In this document: in pieces, positions 1-7,177 of the stretch
Layout: each line of letters starts with the position of its first letter
Numbering within the stretch: the first letter of the stretch is position 1
Translations under genes and position numbers: made by a program
Origin: Nocardioides sp.
Lineage (GTDB): Bacteria; Actinomycetota; Actinomycetes; Propionibacteriales; Nocardioidaceae
Reading direction: 5' to 3'
Assembly: GCA_031177735.1 (NCBI GenBank)
Contig: JAPSKJ010000038.1
Span: forward strand, 1-10,966
DNA: 10,966 bases
The notes under the pieces: model-generated
What the model saw: only the letters and a program-made list of their open reading frames with translations
What the model was told of the DNA's origin: nothing
Database searches by the model: none

Positions 1-2837
1 TCATCGGCGACGCGGGCAACGACACCCTCATCGACGGTCCGGGCGCGCAGACCTTCCTCGGGCTGGGCGGCACCGACACGGTGGACTACTCCGCCGCGAC
101 GGGACCGGTGCGCGTCACGATCGACGGCGAGGCCGGCGACGGCCCGATGTCGGTGCCGTCGGACAACATCATGGACACCGACGTCGTGATCGGCTCCGGC
201 CACGCCGACCAGCTGATCGGCGGCTCGGCCGCCGAGGAGCTGCGCGGCGGCGCAGGCGCGGACCGCCTGGAGGGCGGCCCCGGGTCGGACACGCTGCTCG
301 GTGAGGGTGGCTCCGACGAGCTGGTCGGCAACTCCGGCGCGGACACGCTGCGGGGTGGTGTCGAGCGCGACGTGCTCGACGGCGGCGCGGACTCCGACGG
401 CCTGCACGGCGAGGACGGCAACGACGACCTCATCGGCAAGGACGGCGACGACAAGCTCGACGGCGGCACCGGTGACGACCACCTCGACGGCGGGCTCGGC
501 GCGGACGTCTTCGAGGGCGGCGCGGACTTCGACTGGGCGGACTACTCCGCCCGGACCGAGGAGCTGCTGCTCAAGAAGGACACCGACTCCTCGAGCGCCG
601 CCACGACCGGGAACGACGGTGCCAACAGCGGCGCCGAGCGGGACGACCTCCGGCGCAGCGTCGAGCGGGTCACGGGTGGCAGCAACGACGACACCATGTG
701 GGGCTGGGAGGGCGATGACGTCTTCGAGGGCCTGGCCGGCGACGACGTCATCAACGGCCAGCGAGGCGCCGACACGATGGACGGCGGCGAGGGCGACGAC
801 CGCCTCTACGACCGCTACTTCAACGAGACCAACCCCGTCGCCTACCCCGACACCGCGCCCGACCGCTTCGTCGGTGGGGCCGGCAACGACCACGCCTACG
901 GCAACGGTGGTGCGGACAACTTCGACATGGGAGCCGGGAGCGACCGTGCCGAGGCCGGTGGTGACAACGACGTCATGACCGGTGGCGACGGGTCCGACAC
1001 CCTCTACGGCGGCGAAGGGCACGACCGGGTCGACGGCGGCGCTGCCAACGACACCCTCTCGGGTGACGGCGGCGACGATGAGCTGCGCGGTGGCACCTCC
1101 GACGGCGCTGAGCACATCGCCGGTGGCTTCGGTGCCGACACCATCTGGAACGCCGAGGGCGGTGGGGTCGTCTACACCGGCCCCAGCGACTACCGCTCGG
1201 GGCAGGACCTGAGCACCAACACCGTGTACGGGTACGGCTCCAAGACGCACAGCTCCTACACCGGCTCGGGAGGCGTCGACATCATGGACCTCGGTGACGG
1301 CCTGAACGAGGTCTTCCCCGGAGCCGGGGACGACGTGATCGAGGGTGGCGAAGGCGTGGACATCGTCCGCGACGGCGCCGGGAACGACACGATCTCCGGG
1401 AACGGCGGCGACGACCAGCTCCGCGGCGGCCAACACGACGACACCCTGTCCGGTGGCGCCGGGCACGACACGCTCGAAGGCGAGGACGGCGACGACGTCC
1501 TGGACGGGGGCGAGTGGGACGACCTTCTCTACGCCGGCCCCGGTGAGGACCATCTCGACGGCGGCCCGAACGCTGACGTGCTGAACGGGGACGATGGCTT
1601 CGACACGGTCACCTACGAGGACCGGACCACGCCCGTCGTGGTCAGTGACGAGGGCGGCGCCGCCGACGGTGGGGTCGAGGACCTCGGCAAGAAGCCCGGC
1701 AACGAGCGCTACCGCGACAACGTGTCCTCCTCCGTGGAGCACATCATCGGAGGCTCCGCCAGCGACAGCATCACGGTCAGCGCGACCTCGCGCGCGATCC
1801 CTGCGGTGCTGGAGGGCGGGCCGGGCAGGGACACCCTGCTGACGACGTCCAACCTGCCCACGCGGTTCGTGGGTGGACCCGACGCCGACACGCTGACCGG
1901 CGGTGGAGGAGCCGACGTGTTCGACCAGGGCGGTGCGCCGGACGGCGCCGACCGGATGACCGGCGGTGCCGGCTACGACTCGGTCGACTACTCCGACCGG
2001 ACGGGGAGCCACTCGGTCACCCGGGACGGCGTCGCGAACGACGGCGCCCCGGGCGAGGGTGACAACGTGGCTGCCGACATCGAGGAGGACTCGCTCGACG
2101 GCGAGCAGTTCCTCACCTCACCGGTGGTGATCAGCGAGGGGCTCGGCAAGCCGGCGACCTTCTCGGTCGTGCTCACCGAGCCGGCTGCGGCGAGCACCAC
2201 GCTGGCGTGGAAGACCACCGAGTACACGGCCGTCGAGGGCGAGGACTTCCTCGGCACGTCCGGGACGCTCACGATCCCTGCGGGCGCCATGAGCGGCACC
2301 ATCGAGATCTCGGTGGTCAACGACCGGGTCAACGAGTGGGACGAGTTCGCCTTCGTCACGGTCGGCACGGCGCCGGGCGACACCGACACGGTGCTGTTGG
2401 CGATCCTCGACGACGACGGCGCCGGCGGCGAGGGTCCGTCCCCGACGGGTACTCCGACGGGCATCCCGACCGACGGCCCGAGCGACGACCCGAGCGGTGA
2501 CCCGAGCGACGACCCGAGCGGTGACCCGAGCGGGAGCCCGAGCGTGACCCCGTCGAACGGAGGCGGCAACCCCGCCCCACCGCCTCCGCCCACGACAGGC
2601 CCGGGCACGGTCGCCTGCGCGACCGCGACCGCTGCCGCGATCGACGCCGCCAACGCGAGCACGGCCGCGGACAAGAAGGCCGCCGCGGTGAAGAAGAAGC
2701 TGAAGAAGGCGGTGAAGGCCAAGAGCCCGAAGGCGAAGAAGCTGAAGAAGCAGCTGAAGTCCGCCCAGCAGGCCCAGGCCGTCGCCGCACAGTCCGAGGC
2801 CACCGCTCAGACAGCACAGGCGACCGCCTGCGGCTGA
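1..2837 (+). CDS. RTX (hemolysin-type calcium-binding repeat) surface/secreted protein with Calx-beta domain, 5' partial
   Basis: The frame is open from position 3, and the residues before the GTG at 81 already read as RTX sequence (IGDAGNDTLIDG), so GTG 81 is an internal valine and the true start lies upstream of the window. About 945 residues are visible. They contain many GGxGxDxLx nonapeptides, which in this family bind calcium in a parallel beta-roll outside the cell. Order: RTX run (192-542), spacer, RTX (675-809), RTX (873-1088), RTX (1317-1613), degenerate repeats to about 2100, one Calx-beta domain (2118-2423, with DRVNEWDEF near its end), a Pro/Ser/Asp linker (about 2430-2610) and a Lys/Ala-rich tail ending in ACG. 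No LPXTG motif or hydrophobic C-terminal anchor is present, so it is either released or held by its tail. A Calx-beta domain plus RTX suggests a role in adhesion or matrix formation, but function is inferred from domains only. Stop TGA at 2835-2837. Confidence 0.93.
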   Translation, partial: IGDAGNDTLIDGPGAQTFLGLGGTDTVDYSAATGPVRVTIDGEAGDGPMSVPSDNIMDTDVVIGSGHADQLIGGSAAEELRGGAGADRLEGGPGSDTLLGEGGSDELVGNSGADTLRGGVERDVLDGGADSDGLHGEDGNDDLIGKDGDDKLDGGTGDDHLDGGLGADVFEGGADFDWADYSARTEELLLKKDTDSSSAATTGNDGANSGAERDDLRRSVERVTGGSNDDTMWGWEGDDVFEGLAGDDVINGQRGADTMDGGEGDDRLYDRYFNETNPVAYPDTAPDRFVGGAGNDHAYGNGGADNFDMGAGSDRAEAGGDNDVMTGGDGSDTLYGGEGHDRVDGGAANDTLSGDGGDDELRGGTSDGAEHIAGGFGADTIWNAEGGGVVYTGPSDYRSGQDLSTNTVYGYGSKTHSSYTGSGGVDIMDLGDGLNEVFPGAGDDVIEGGEGVDIVRDGAGNDTISGNGGDDQLRGGQHDDTLSGGAGHDTLEGEDGDDVLDGGEWDDLLYAGPGEDHLDGGPNADVLNGDDGFDTVTYEDRTTPVVVSDEGGAADGGVEDLGKKPGNERYRDNVSSSVEHIIGGSASDSITVSATSRAIPAVLEGGPGRDTLLTTSNLPTRFVGGPDADTLTGGGGADVFDQGGAPDGADRMTGGAGYDSVDYSDRTGSHSVTRDGVANDGAPGEGDNVAADIEEDSLDGEQFLTSPVVISEGLGKPATFSVVLTEPAAASTTLAWKTTEYTAVEGEDFLGTSGTLTIPAGAMSGTIEISVVNDRVNEWDEFAFVTVGTAPGDTDTVLLAILDDDGAGGEGPSPTGTPTGIPTDGPSDDPSGDPSDDPSGDPSGSPSVTPSNGGGNPAPPPPPTTGPGTVACATATAAAIDAANASTAADKKAAAVKKKLKKAVKAKSPKAKKLKKQLKSAQQAQAVAAQSEATAQTAQATACG
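192..1613 (+). repeat. RTX nonapeptide repeat runs (27-nt coding period)
   Basis: Four uninterrupted runs of nine-residue repeats with the pattern GGxGxDxLx were read in frame. The first run (192-542) holds 13 consecutive units, for example GGAGADRLE and GGTGDDHLD. The second (675-809) holds 5, the third (873-1088) holds 8 and the fourth (1317-1613) holds 11. In this family the GGxGxD turns of successive repeats together bind calcium, and each run folds as a beta-roll. Several units are degenerate, such as GGVERDVLD and GGADFDWAD, as is common at run ends. The repetition is mainly at protein level, because the nucleotides vary between units. Confidence 0.93.
2478..2549 (+). repeat. 12-nt coding tandem repeat (PSDD/PSGD linker)
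   Basis: Six head-to-tail 12-nt units begin at 2478, 2490, 2502, 2514, 2526 and 2538. The first four are near-identical (CCGAGCGACGAC alternating with CCGAGCGGTGAC) and the last two have diverged. They encode PSDD-PSGD-PSDD-PSGD-PSGS-PSVT. The result is an extended acidic Pro/Ser linker between the Calx-beta domain and the C-terminal tail, preceded by PT-rich sequence and followed by a PPPPPP stretch. Near-identity at DNA level suggests recent slippage expansion, so repeat number may differ between strains. Confidence 0.85.
2616..2831 (+). other. Cys-bounded Lys/Ala-rich helical-hairpin tail of the RTX protein
   Basis: The only two cysteines in the visible protein lie at 2616-2618 and 2829-2831, the second followed by one glycine and the stop. 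Between them are 70 residues made mostly of Ala, Lys, Gln and Thr, with no glycine and a single proline at residue 37 of 70. Lysines are concentrated on both sides of that proline (KKKLKKAVKAKSPKAKKLKK), and the outer parts are Ala/Gln/Thr-rich. The pattern fits two helices folding back on each other with the ends joined by a disulfide and a strongly basic tip. The composition is seen directly; the fold and disulfide are inference. A role in binding anionic wall polymers is possible but unproven. Confidence 0.6.
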
Positions 2838-2889
2838 CCGAGCGGGCATCCCGGGTGCGTCAGTGGGGTGACGGACCCGGGGTGGAAGA

Positions 2890-2931
2890 CCGGCACCGCC
2901 GGACCGGAGAGATCCGGTCCGGCGGTGTCGG
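2890..2931. terminator. Long hairpin between convergent genes, likely bidirectional terminator
   Basis: Bases 2894-2908 are perfectly complementary to 2913-2927 around the loop GAGA. The stem extends to 2890-2893 with 2928-2931 through one G-T pair, giving 19 bp. It sits 52 bp after the RTX stop and 14 bp after the end of the convergent amylase gene, the expected place for a shared terminator. No T-tract follows on either strand, which is usual for high-GC actinobacterial hairpins. The remaining 2838-2945 sequence shows nothing else recognisable. Confidence 0.75.
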
Positions 2932-2945
2932 CATGTCCGGGTCGC

Positions 2946-5729
2946 TCAGCCCGCCGGCGCCACCGACGGCACCTTGCTCACCTGGTCCCAGGTGAAGGTG
3001 TAGCTGCCGCCGCCCTCGGGGACGGTCAGCACGAGGTTGCCGCCACCCGCCGCGCCGCCGGCGCCGTAGTTGAGCGTCCACGAGTCGTCGATCGCCACCT
3101 TCCACTCATACGACCCGGCCGGCAGCGTGAACGTGCCGTGCCACTGCCCGTCGGAGGTGTCGAAGGTCAGGTGCGTCGCGGCGCACGCAGGGTCCCAGTC
3201 ACCCGGGCAGCCCAGCTCCGACTGCAGGCTGCCGGCCACGGTCACCGACCCCACCGTGGGCGTCGGCTCTGCGGTCGTCACGGTCACCGGAGCGCTGGTC
3301 ACGTCGGGTTGACCCGGCTCGCGCAGCACCGCGCGGTAGCGCACCTGCGTGCCGAGCGGCAGGTCGGAGACGTCGTCGACGGCCGTGTACGCCGGCGCCG
3401 AGTCGTCCACCCCGAGGCTGGTCCACGCCCCACCGGCCACGCTGCGCTGGAGCTCCACCGACTGGCCGGGGCGCTCGGGGTCGACCGTGGCGCTCACCGT
3501 GACCGGGTCGATGCTGGTCACCGTGCCGCCGTCGGCGGGCGCGGAGACCTCGACCGCCGGCGAGGGGACCTGCGTGCTGACCGGTGCGCTGCGACGGGTG
3601 TTTCCGGCGTTGTCGAGGACGCCGGCCCGGTAGCGCACCGGCGTGCCCGGGTCGATCGCCGAGGTGTCGTGGAAGACGCGATAGGGCGCGGAGTCGTCGG
3701 TGCCGATGGTCTCCCAGTCGCCGTCTCCGACGCGGGCCTGGAAGGTCACCTCGTAGAACGACTTGCCTGCGACCTTCGCGGTGACCTCCATCCGCCCGCG
3801 GGCGGCCTGCGCCGGCGTCGGCGCGGCCAGCCGGATCGCCGGCGCGGCCTTCGACCGCGGGATCGGCCGCACCGACTCATAGACCGCGGTCGACAGGCCC
3901 GGCACGGACAGCGACAGCTTGCCGGACGAGCTGCTCCTCAGCTTCCTCGGACCCGAGCCGTAGACCTTCCTGAAGACCCCACGTGGCACCCAGGTCGGCA
4001 CCTTCGCGGTCGAGCGGGACTCGCTGTTGTTGAGGACGACGACGTACTCGTGCTGGTCGTCGCGGTCGATCCGCGAGAACGCGACCACGCCCGGCCCCGA
4101 CGACGCCGTGCGGACCTGCTGGGCGCCGTCGCGCAGGGCGGGGTGCCGGGCGGTCAGCGCGTCGAGCCTGGCGATGGTCCGGTACAGCGGGTGGGTCGGG
4201 TCGTAGGAGTCCGCGGTGCCGGTCCGGTCGGTGCCGATCCGGTCGTCGGTGCGGTACTCCTCGACCTCGCTGGTGAACATGGTCTGCCGCGCCGACTGGT
4301 CGCCGCCGGTGCCTGCGAAGCCCTGCTCGTCGCCGTAGTAGACGACCGGGTTGCCACGGGAGAGGTAGAGCAGCCGGTGGGCGAGCCGGTCGCGGGCGAG
4401 CAGCTCGGCGTCGGTGGCGCCCGGGTTGTCGGCCTTGAGGAAGTGGCCGATCCGGCCCATGTCGTGGTTGCCGAGGAAGGTCGGCAGTGCATAGACGTTG
4501 GAGTCGGCGTCGGTGTACCAGTCGTCGTCGACGAAGAACTCGGCGAGCCGCTGGGCGTCGAGACCGCGCGAGGCGAAGTCGCGGGCGGCCCACTGGAACG
4601 GGAAGTCGAGGATCGCCTGCATCTGGTTGGTGGTCGTGTAGTGCGAGGTGAAGGCCTTGGCCTCCTCACCGGCACCGTCGAGAGCCACCTCGCCGAACAT
4701 GAAGAAGTCGGCGATCCCGGCGCCCGCCGCGGAGTCCTGCAGCGCCGGGCCGAACTCCTGCCAGAACCGGTCGTCGACGTGCTTCATGGTGTCGATCCGG
4801 AAGCCGTCGATCCCGACGTCCTCCACCCAGGTGCGGTAGATGTCGATCATCCCCTGGCGCACGGTGGGGTGCTCGGTGAAGAGGTCGTCGAGGCCGAAGA
4901 AGTCGCCGTACTGGCTGTCCTCGCCGACGAACGTGGTGTTGCCGCGGTTGTGGTAGAGCGTGACGTCGTTGAGCCAGGCGGGGACCTTGAGGGTCTCCTC
5001 GCCCGGCTCGAGCACCGGGGTGTAGGGGAACGACGTCTGCGCGTCGAGCGCGGGGAACGGGTCGGGGTAGTCGCGGTCGTCGAACGGCGTTCCGCTCGCC
5101 GTCCGGTAGGGCGAGACGTCCTTCGGCACGTACGCCGTCCGCGCGCCCTCCTCGTAGCCGATCACGTCGGCGGTGTGGTTGGTGATGATGTCGAAGAAGA
5201 CCTTGATGCCGCGGGCGTGCGCAGCCTCGACCAGGGCCCGGAGGTCGTCGTTGGTGCCGAGGTGCGGGTCGATCTGGGTGAAGTCGGTGATCCAGTAGCC
5301 GTGGTAGCCCGCGGAGGGCCCGTCCTCGAGCTGCACCGCCTTGTTCTTGAACACGGGGGTGAACCAGATCGCGTCGGTGCCGAGGCCCTCGATGTAGTCG
5401 AGTCGCTCGAGCAGGCCGCGGATGTCGCCGCCCTGGTAGAAGCCCTTGCTGGTCGGGTCGAAGCCGTGGCTGAGCCGGTCGCCCGGGATCCCGCCGGTGT
5501 CGTTGGCGCGGTCGCCGTTGGCGAACCGGTCGCCCATGACGAAGTAGAAGCTCTGGTCGGTCAGGCCGGCTCGCAGGGCGGGATCGGCCCAGCCCGCGTC
5601 GTGGCCGCTCCGGTCGTGGCCGCCCCGGTCGGGGCGGGCCTGGGCGGGTGCCGCGGCGGTGAGCGGCAGGACGAGCGCTGCGGCGAGGCCGGCGGCGAGC
5701 GCGGGCAGGGCAGGGCGAGGTGATCGCAT
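2946..5729 (-). CDS. Secreted GH13 alpha-amylase-family glycoside hydrolase with C-terminal X25 domain
   Basis: This 927-residue protein likely hydrolyses alpha-glucans (starch, glycogen or pullulan) outside the cell. Residues 1-31 are a Sec signal peptide: basic MRSPR, an Ala/Leu core, then a probable cut after AQA. The GH13 barrel spans about 55-520, with region I DIITNH (180-185), the nucleophile D313 in GFRID, the acid/base E347 in FGEV, and the transition-state motif NHD (421-423), so it should be active. A beta-sandwich domain C follows (about 540-620). Two related Ig/FN3-like units (about 640-722 and 726-820) each carry a DDSAP and VRYRA motif. The last 100 residues (GSLQSELGCPGDWDP, then GSYEWKVAI) look like the X25 domain of pullulanases. 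The ATG at 5727-5729 has a good ribosome binding site. Bond specificity (alpha-1,4 or alpha-1,6) cannot be told from this reading. Confidence 0.95.
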   Translation of the reverse strand: MRSPRPALPALAAGLAAALVLPLTAAAPAQARPDRGGHDRSGHDAGWADPALRAGLTDQSFYFVMGDRFANGDRANDTGGIPGDRLSHGFDPTSKGFYQGGDIRGLLERLDYIEGLGTDAIWFTPVFKNKAVQLEDGPSAGYHGYWITDFTQIDPHLGTNDDLRALVEAAHARGIKVFFDIITNHTADVIGYEEGARTAYVPKDVSPYRTASGTPFDDRDYPDPFPALDAQTSFPYTPVLEPGEETLKVPAWLNDVTLYHNRGNTTFVGEDSQYGDFFGLDDLFTEHPTVRQGMIDIYRTWVEDVGIDGFRIDTMKHVDDRFWQEFGPALQDSAAGAGIADFFMFGEVALDGAGEEAKAFTSHYTTTNQMQAILDFPFQWAARDFASRGLDAQRLAEFFVDDDWYTDADSNVYALPTFLGNHDMGRIGHFLKADNPGATDAELLARDRLAHRLLYLSRGNPVVYYGDEQGFAGTGGDQSARQTMFTSEVEEYRTDDRIGTDRTGTADSYDPTHPLYRTIARLDALTARHPALRDGAQQVRTASSGPGVVAFSRIDRDDQHEYVVVLNNSESRSTAKVPTWVPRGVFRKVYGSGPRKLRSSSSGKLSLSVPGLSTAVYESVRPIPRSKAAPAIRLAAPTPAQAARGRMEVTAKVAGKSFYEVTFQARVGDGDWETIGTDDSAPYRVFHDTSAIDPGTPVRYRAGVLDNAGNTRRSAPVSTQVPSPAVEVSAPADGGTVTSIDPVTVSATVDPERPGQSVELQRSVAGGAWTSLGVDDSAPAYTAVDDVSDLPLGTQVRYRAVLREPGQPDVTSAPVTVTTAEPTPTVGSVTVAGSLQSELGCPGDWDPACAATHLTFDTSDGQWHGTFTLPAGSYEWKVAIDDSWTLNYGAGGAAGGGNLVLTVPEGGGSYTFTWDQVSKVPSVAPAG

Positions 5730-5735
5730 GGGTTT

Positions 5736-5741
5736 CCTCCC
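5736..5741 (-). promoter_or_regulatory. Strong Shine-Dalgarno GGGAGG of the amylase gene
   Basis: On the minus strand GGGAGG ends 6 bases before the ATG at 5727-5729. It is the best ribosome binding site in the window, contrasts with the leaderless-looking starts of the other transcription units, and fixes the amylase start. Confidence 0.85.
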
Positions 5742-5762
5742 GAGGTGAGGTGCGTCACAGGC

Positions 5763-5791
5763 ACGCTAGTGGCGCCTCTTCGGCGGGACAA
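5763..5791 (-). promoter_or_regulatory. Probable promoter of the amylase gene
   Basis: On the minus strand TTGTCC (5786-5791) is followed after exactly 17 bp by TAGCGT (5763-5768), matching the actinobacterial housekeeping pattern TTGNNN-17-TANNNT. The predicted transcription start near 5755 leaves an untranslated leader of about 25-30 bases containing the GGGAGG ribosome site. The spacer contains a short inverted repeat (CGCC-GAAGA-GGCG). Transcription independent of the upstream kinase gene is therefore likely. Confidence 0.6.
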
Positions 5792-5801
5792 CACCACATC
5801 G

Positions 5802-5828
5802 GGTGAAGCCTCACCGGTGCTCAGGTGA
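5802..5828 (-). promoter_or_regulatory. GGTGA/TCACC half-site cluster at the end of the kinase gene
   Basis: GGTGA (5802-5806) and TCACC (5811-5815) form a 5-bp inverted repeat with a 4-bp loop, CACCGGTG (5812-5819) is an overlapping 8-bp palindrome, and a third GGTGA lies at 5824-5828 over the kinase stop codon. It lies 11 bp upstream of the amylase -35 box, so it may be an activator or repressor site, or a weak terminator for the kinase gene. No regulator can be assigned. Confidence 0.25.
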
Positions 5829-6684
5829 AGCGGCGGGCGATCTCCGCGGCGCGCAACCCGTAGCCGCCGCCGAAGAGGCAGGCGTGCACCAGCAGCGGGA
5901 AGAGCTGGTGGATCCCGACGCGGTCCTCCCAGCCCTCGGCGAGCGGCCGCACCGACTGGTACGCCGCCACCAGCTTCTCGAGGTGGGGCAGCCCGAACAG
6001 CGTCAGCATGGCGAGGTCGGTCTCGCGGTGACCGGCATAGGCGGCCGGGTCGATGAGCCACGCATGCCCGTCGTGCGCCCACAGCACGTTGCCGTTCCAC
6101 AGGTCGCCGTGCAGCCGGGCCGGCGGCTCCTCCGGCACGAGCGTCGGGAGCCGGCCGACGAGCCGCTCGATCACCGCGGCATCGTCCTCCTCGATCGCGC
6201 GGCGGTCGCGAGCGAGCTTCAGATAGGGCAGCACGCGGCGTACGGCATAGAACTCCGCCCAGGTCGGGGCGGGCTGGTTGGGCATCGGCAGCGAGCCGAT
6301 GAAGCCGTCGTGGTCCCAGCCGAAGCCGCCTGCTGGCTCGACGCCGAACCCGTGCGCGGCGGCCAATGCGCGGCCCAGCTCCTCGGCGGCGTCGGGGGAG
6401 GGTCGGCCCGGCTCGACCCACCGCAGGATGAGGGCGTCCGGCCCGGAGGCGAGCAGCTCCGGGGTCCGCAGGCCCGCCTCGGCGAGCCAGCGCAGCCCCT
6501 GCGCCTCGGTCTCGAAGAAGCCCGACGGGGCGAGCGGCAGCGTCTTCATGATCGCGGTGGAGCCGTCGCTGAGCCGCAGCTTGGTGGCGCGGGCGATGTC
6601 GCCGCCGGCGACCGGCGCCGTGGCGACCACAGCGGTGCCGAGCATCTCCTCGGCACGTCGCGCCACCAGCGGCTGGCGGGCCAT
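5821..6684 (-). CDS. Fructosamine/ketosamine-3-kinase family protein
   Basis: The 287-residue product belongs to the fructosamine kinase family (aminoglycoside-phosphotransferase fold, cytoplasmic). Bacterial members phosphorylate the 3-hydroxyl of protein-bound ribulosamines or erythrulosamines, destabilising the adduct and freeing the lysine. Seen in the sequence: AGGDIARA (26-33) at the nucleotide loop, the likely ATP lysine K47, the family segment FIGSLPMPN (128-136), the catalytic loop HGDLWNGN (192-199, with D194), and the metal-binding IDPAAYAGHRETDLAM (211-226). Length is normal for the family. The frame stays open upstream to 6840, but ATG 6682-6684 is preferred: it has GAGGGG at 6695-6700 and starts 4 bp after the phosphatase stop. 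It is the last gene of a four-gene cluster, and the phosphatase next door is a plausible partner in the same repair route. Confidence 0.92.
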   Translation of the reverse strand: MARQPLVARRAEEMLGTAVVATAPVAGGDIARATKLRLSDGSTAIMKTLPLAPSGFFETEAQGLRWLAEAGLRTPELLASGPDALILRWVEPGRPSPDAAEELGRALAAAHGFGVEPAGGFGWDHDGFIGSLPMPNQPAPTWAEFYAVRRVLPYLKLARDRRAIEEDDAAVIERLVGRLPTLVPEEPPARLHGDLWNGNVLWAHDGHAWLIDPAAYAGHRETDLAMLTLFGLPHLEKLVAAYQSVRPLAEGWEDRVGIHQLFPLLVHACLFGGGYGLRAAEIARRFT

Positions 6685-6688
6685 CGGC

Positions 6689-7177
6689 TCAGGACCCCTC
6701 GGGCCCGAGCGTGGCGGCGAGCTCGGCCGCCAGCGCGTCGGTGGTGCGCTCCACCATGGCCAGCACCTCCTCGAATCCCTCGTCCCCACCGTAGTAGGGG
6801 TCCGGCACGTCGAGTCCCGATCCCTCGGGGTCGAAGTCACGGAAGAGCCGGATCCTCGCCGAGGGACCGCCGATGTCGGCGAGGTTGGCCCGGTCCATCG
6901 CCAGCACCAGGTCGTAGGTCGCGTGCCACTCCGGCCCGAACTGCTGCGCCCGGTGCGCGGTGGGGTCGTAGCCGTGCGCGAGCAGCGTCGCCGCGGCCCG
7001 CCGGTCCATCGGGTTGCCGACGTGCCAGTCGCCCGTGCCGGCGCTGGCGATCGTCACCGGGAGCCCCTCGACCTTCGCCGCGAGCACCACGTGCGCCATC
7101 GGGGAGCGGCAGATGTTGCCCAGGCAGACCAGGGCCAGGGCGTACTGGCCCGGCGTGCGGGGCGGCGGGAGCGGCAT
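6689..7177 (-). CDS. Low-molecular-weight protein-tyrosine-phosphatase family protein
   Basis: This 162-residue protein has the full active site of the family: the P-loop CLGNICRS (18-25) with nucleophile C18 and R24, and the general-acid loop DPYYG (126-130) with D126. The length is typical. The start is set by conservation from ALVCLGN and by ATG 7175-7177, whose A overlaps the last base of the preceding stop (TGATG), indicating translational coupling; GGAG lies about 10 bases upstream. The family removes phosphate from phosphotyrosine or small phosphate esters. Next to a fructosamine-kinase homologue, a role as ribulosamine-5-phosphatase is attractive, because a human low-molecular-weight phosphatase has that activity. 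Actinobacterial PtpA-like tyrosine phosphatase activity is the alternative. A role in polysaccharide export is less likely, as no tyrosine kinase or export gene is near. Confidence 0.94.
   Translation of the reverse strand: MPLPPPRTPGQYALALVCLGNICRSPMAHVVLAAKVEGLPVTIASAGTGDWHVGNPMDRRAAATLLAHGYDPTAHRAQQFGPEWHATYDLVLAMDRANLADIGGPSARIRLFRDFDPEGSGLDVPDPYYGGDEGFEEVLAMVERTTDALAAELAATLGPEGS

Noticed and set aside
81..83. GTG 81 as start of the RTX gene
   Set aside because: The frame is open to the window edge and encodes RTX sequence before it, so this codon is an internal valine.
192..1613. CRISPR-like or satellite array suggested by the regular GGC/GAC repeats
   Set aside because: The 27-nt period is coding, with diverged units matching RTX nonapeptides in frame and no unique spacers.
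2868..5723. Very long open frame on the + strand opposite the amylase gene (about 951 codons)
   Set aside because: It is the antisense shadow of a high-GC gene. Its translation is Val/Gly/Arg/His-rich with no domain motif, and the minus strand holds a complete GH13 enzyme with catalytic residues and a signal peptide.
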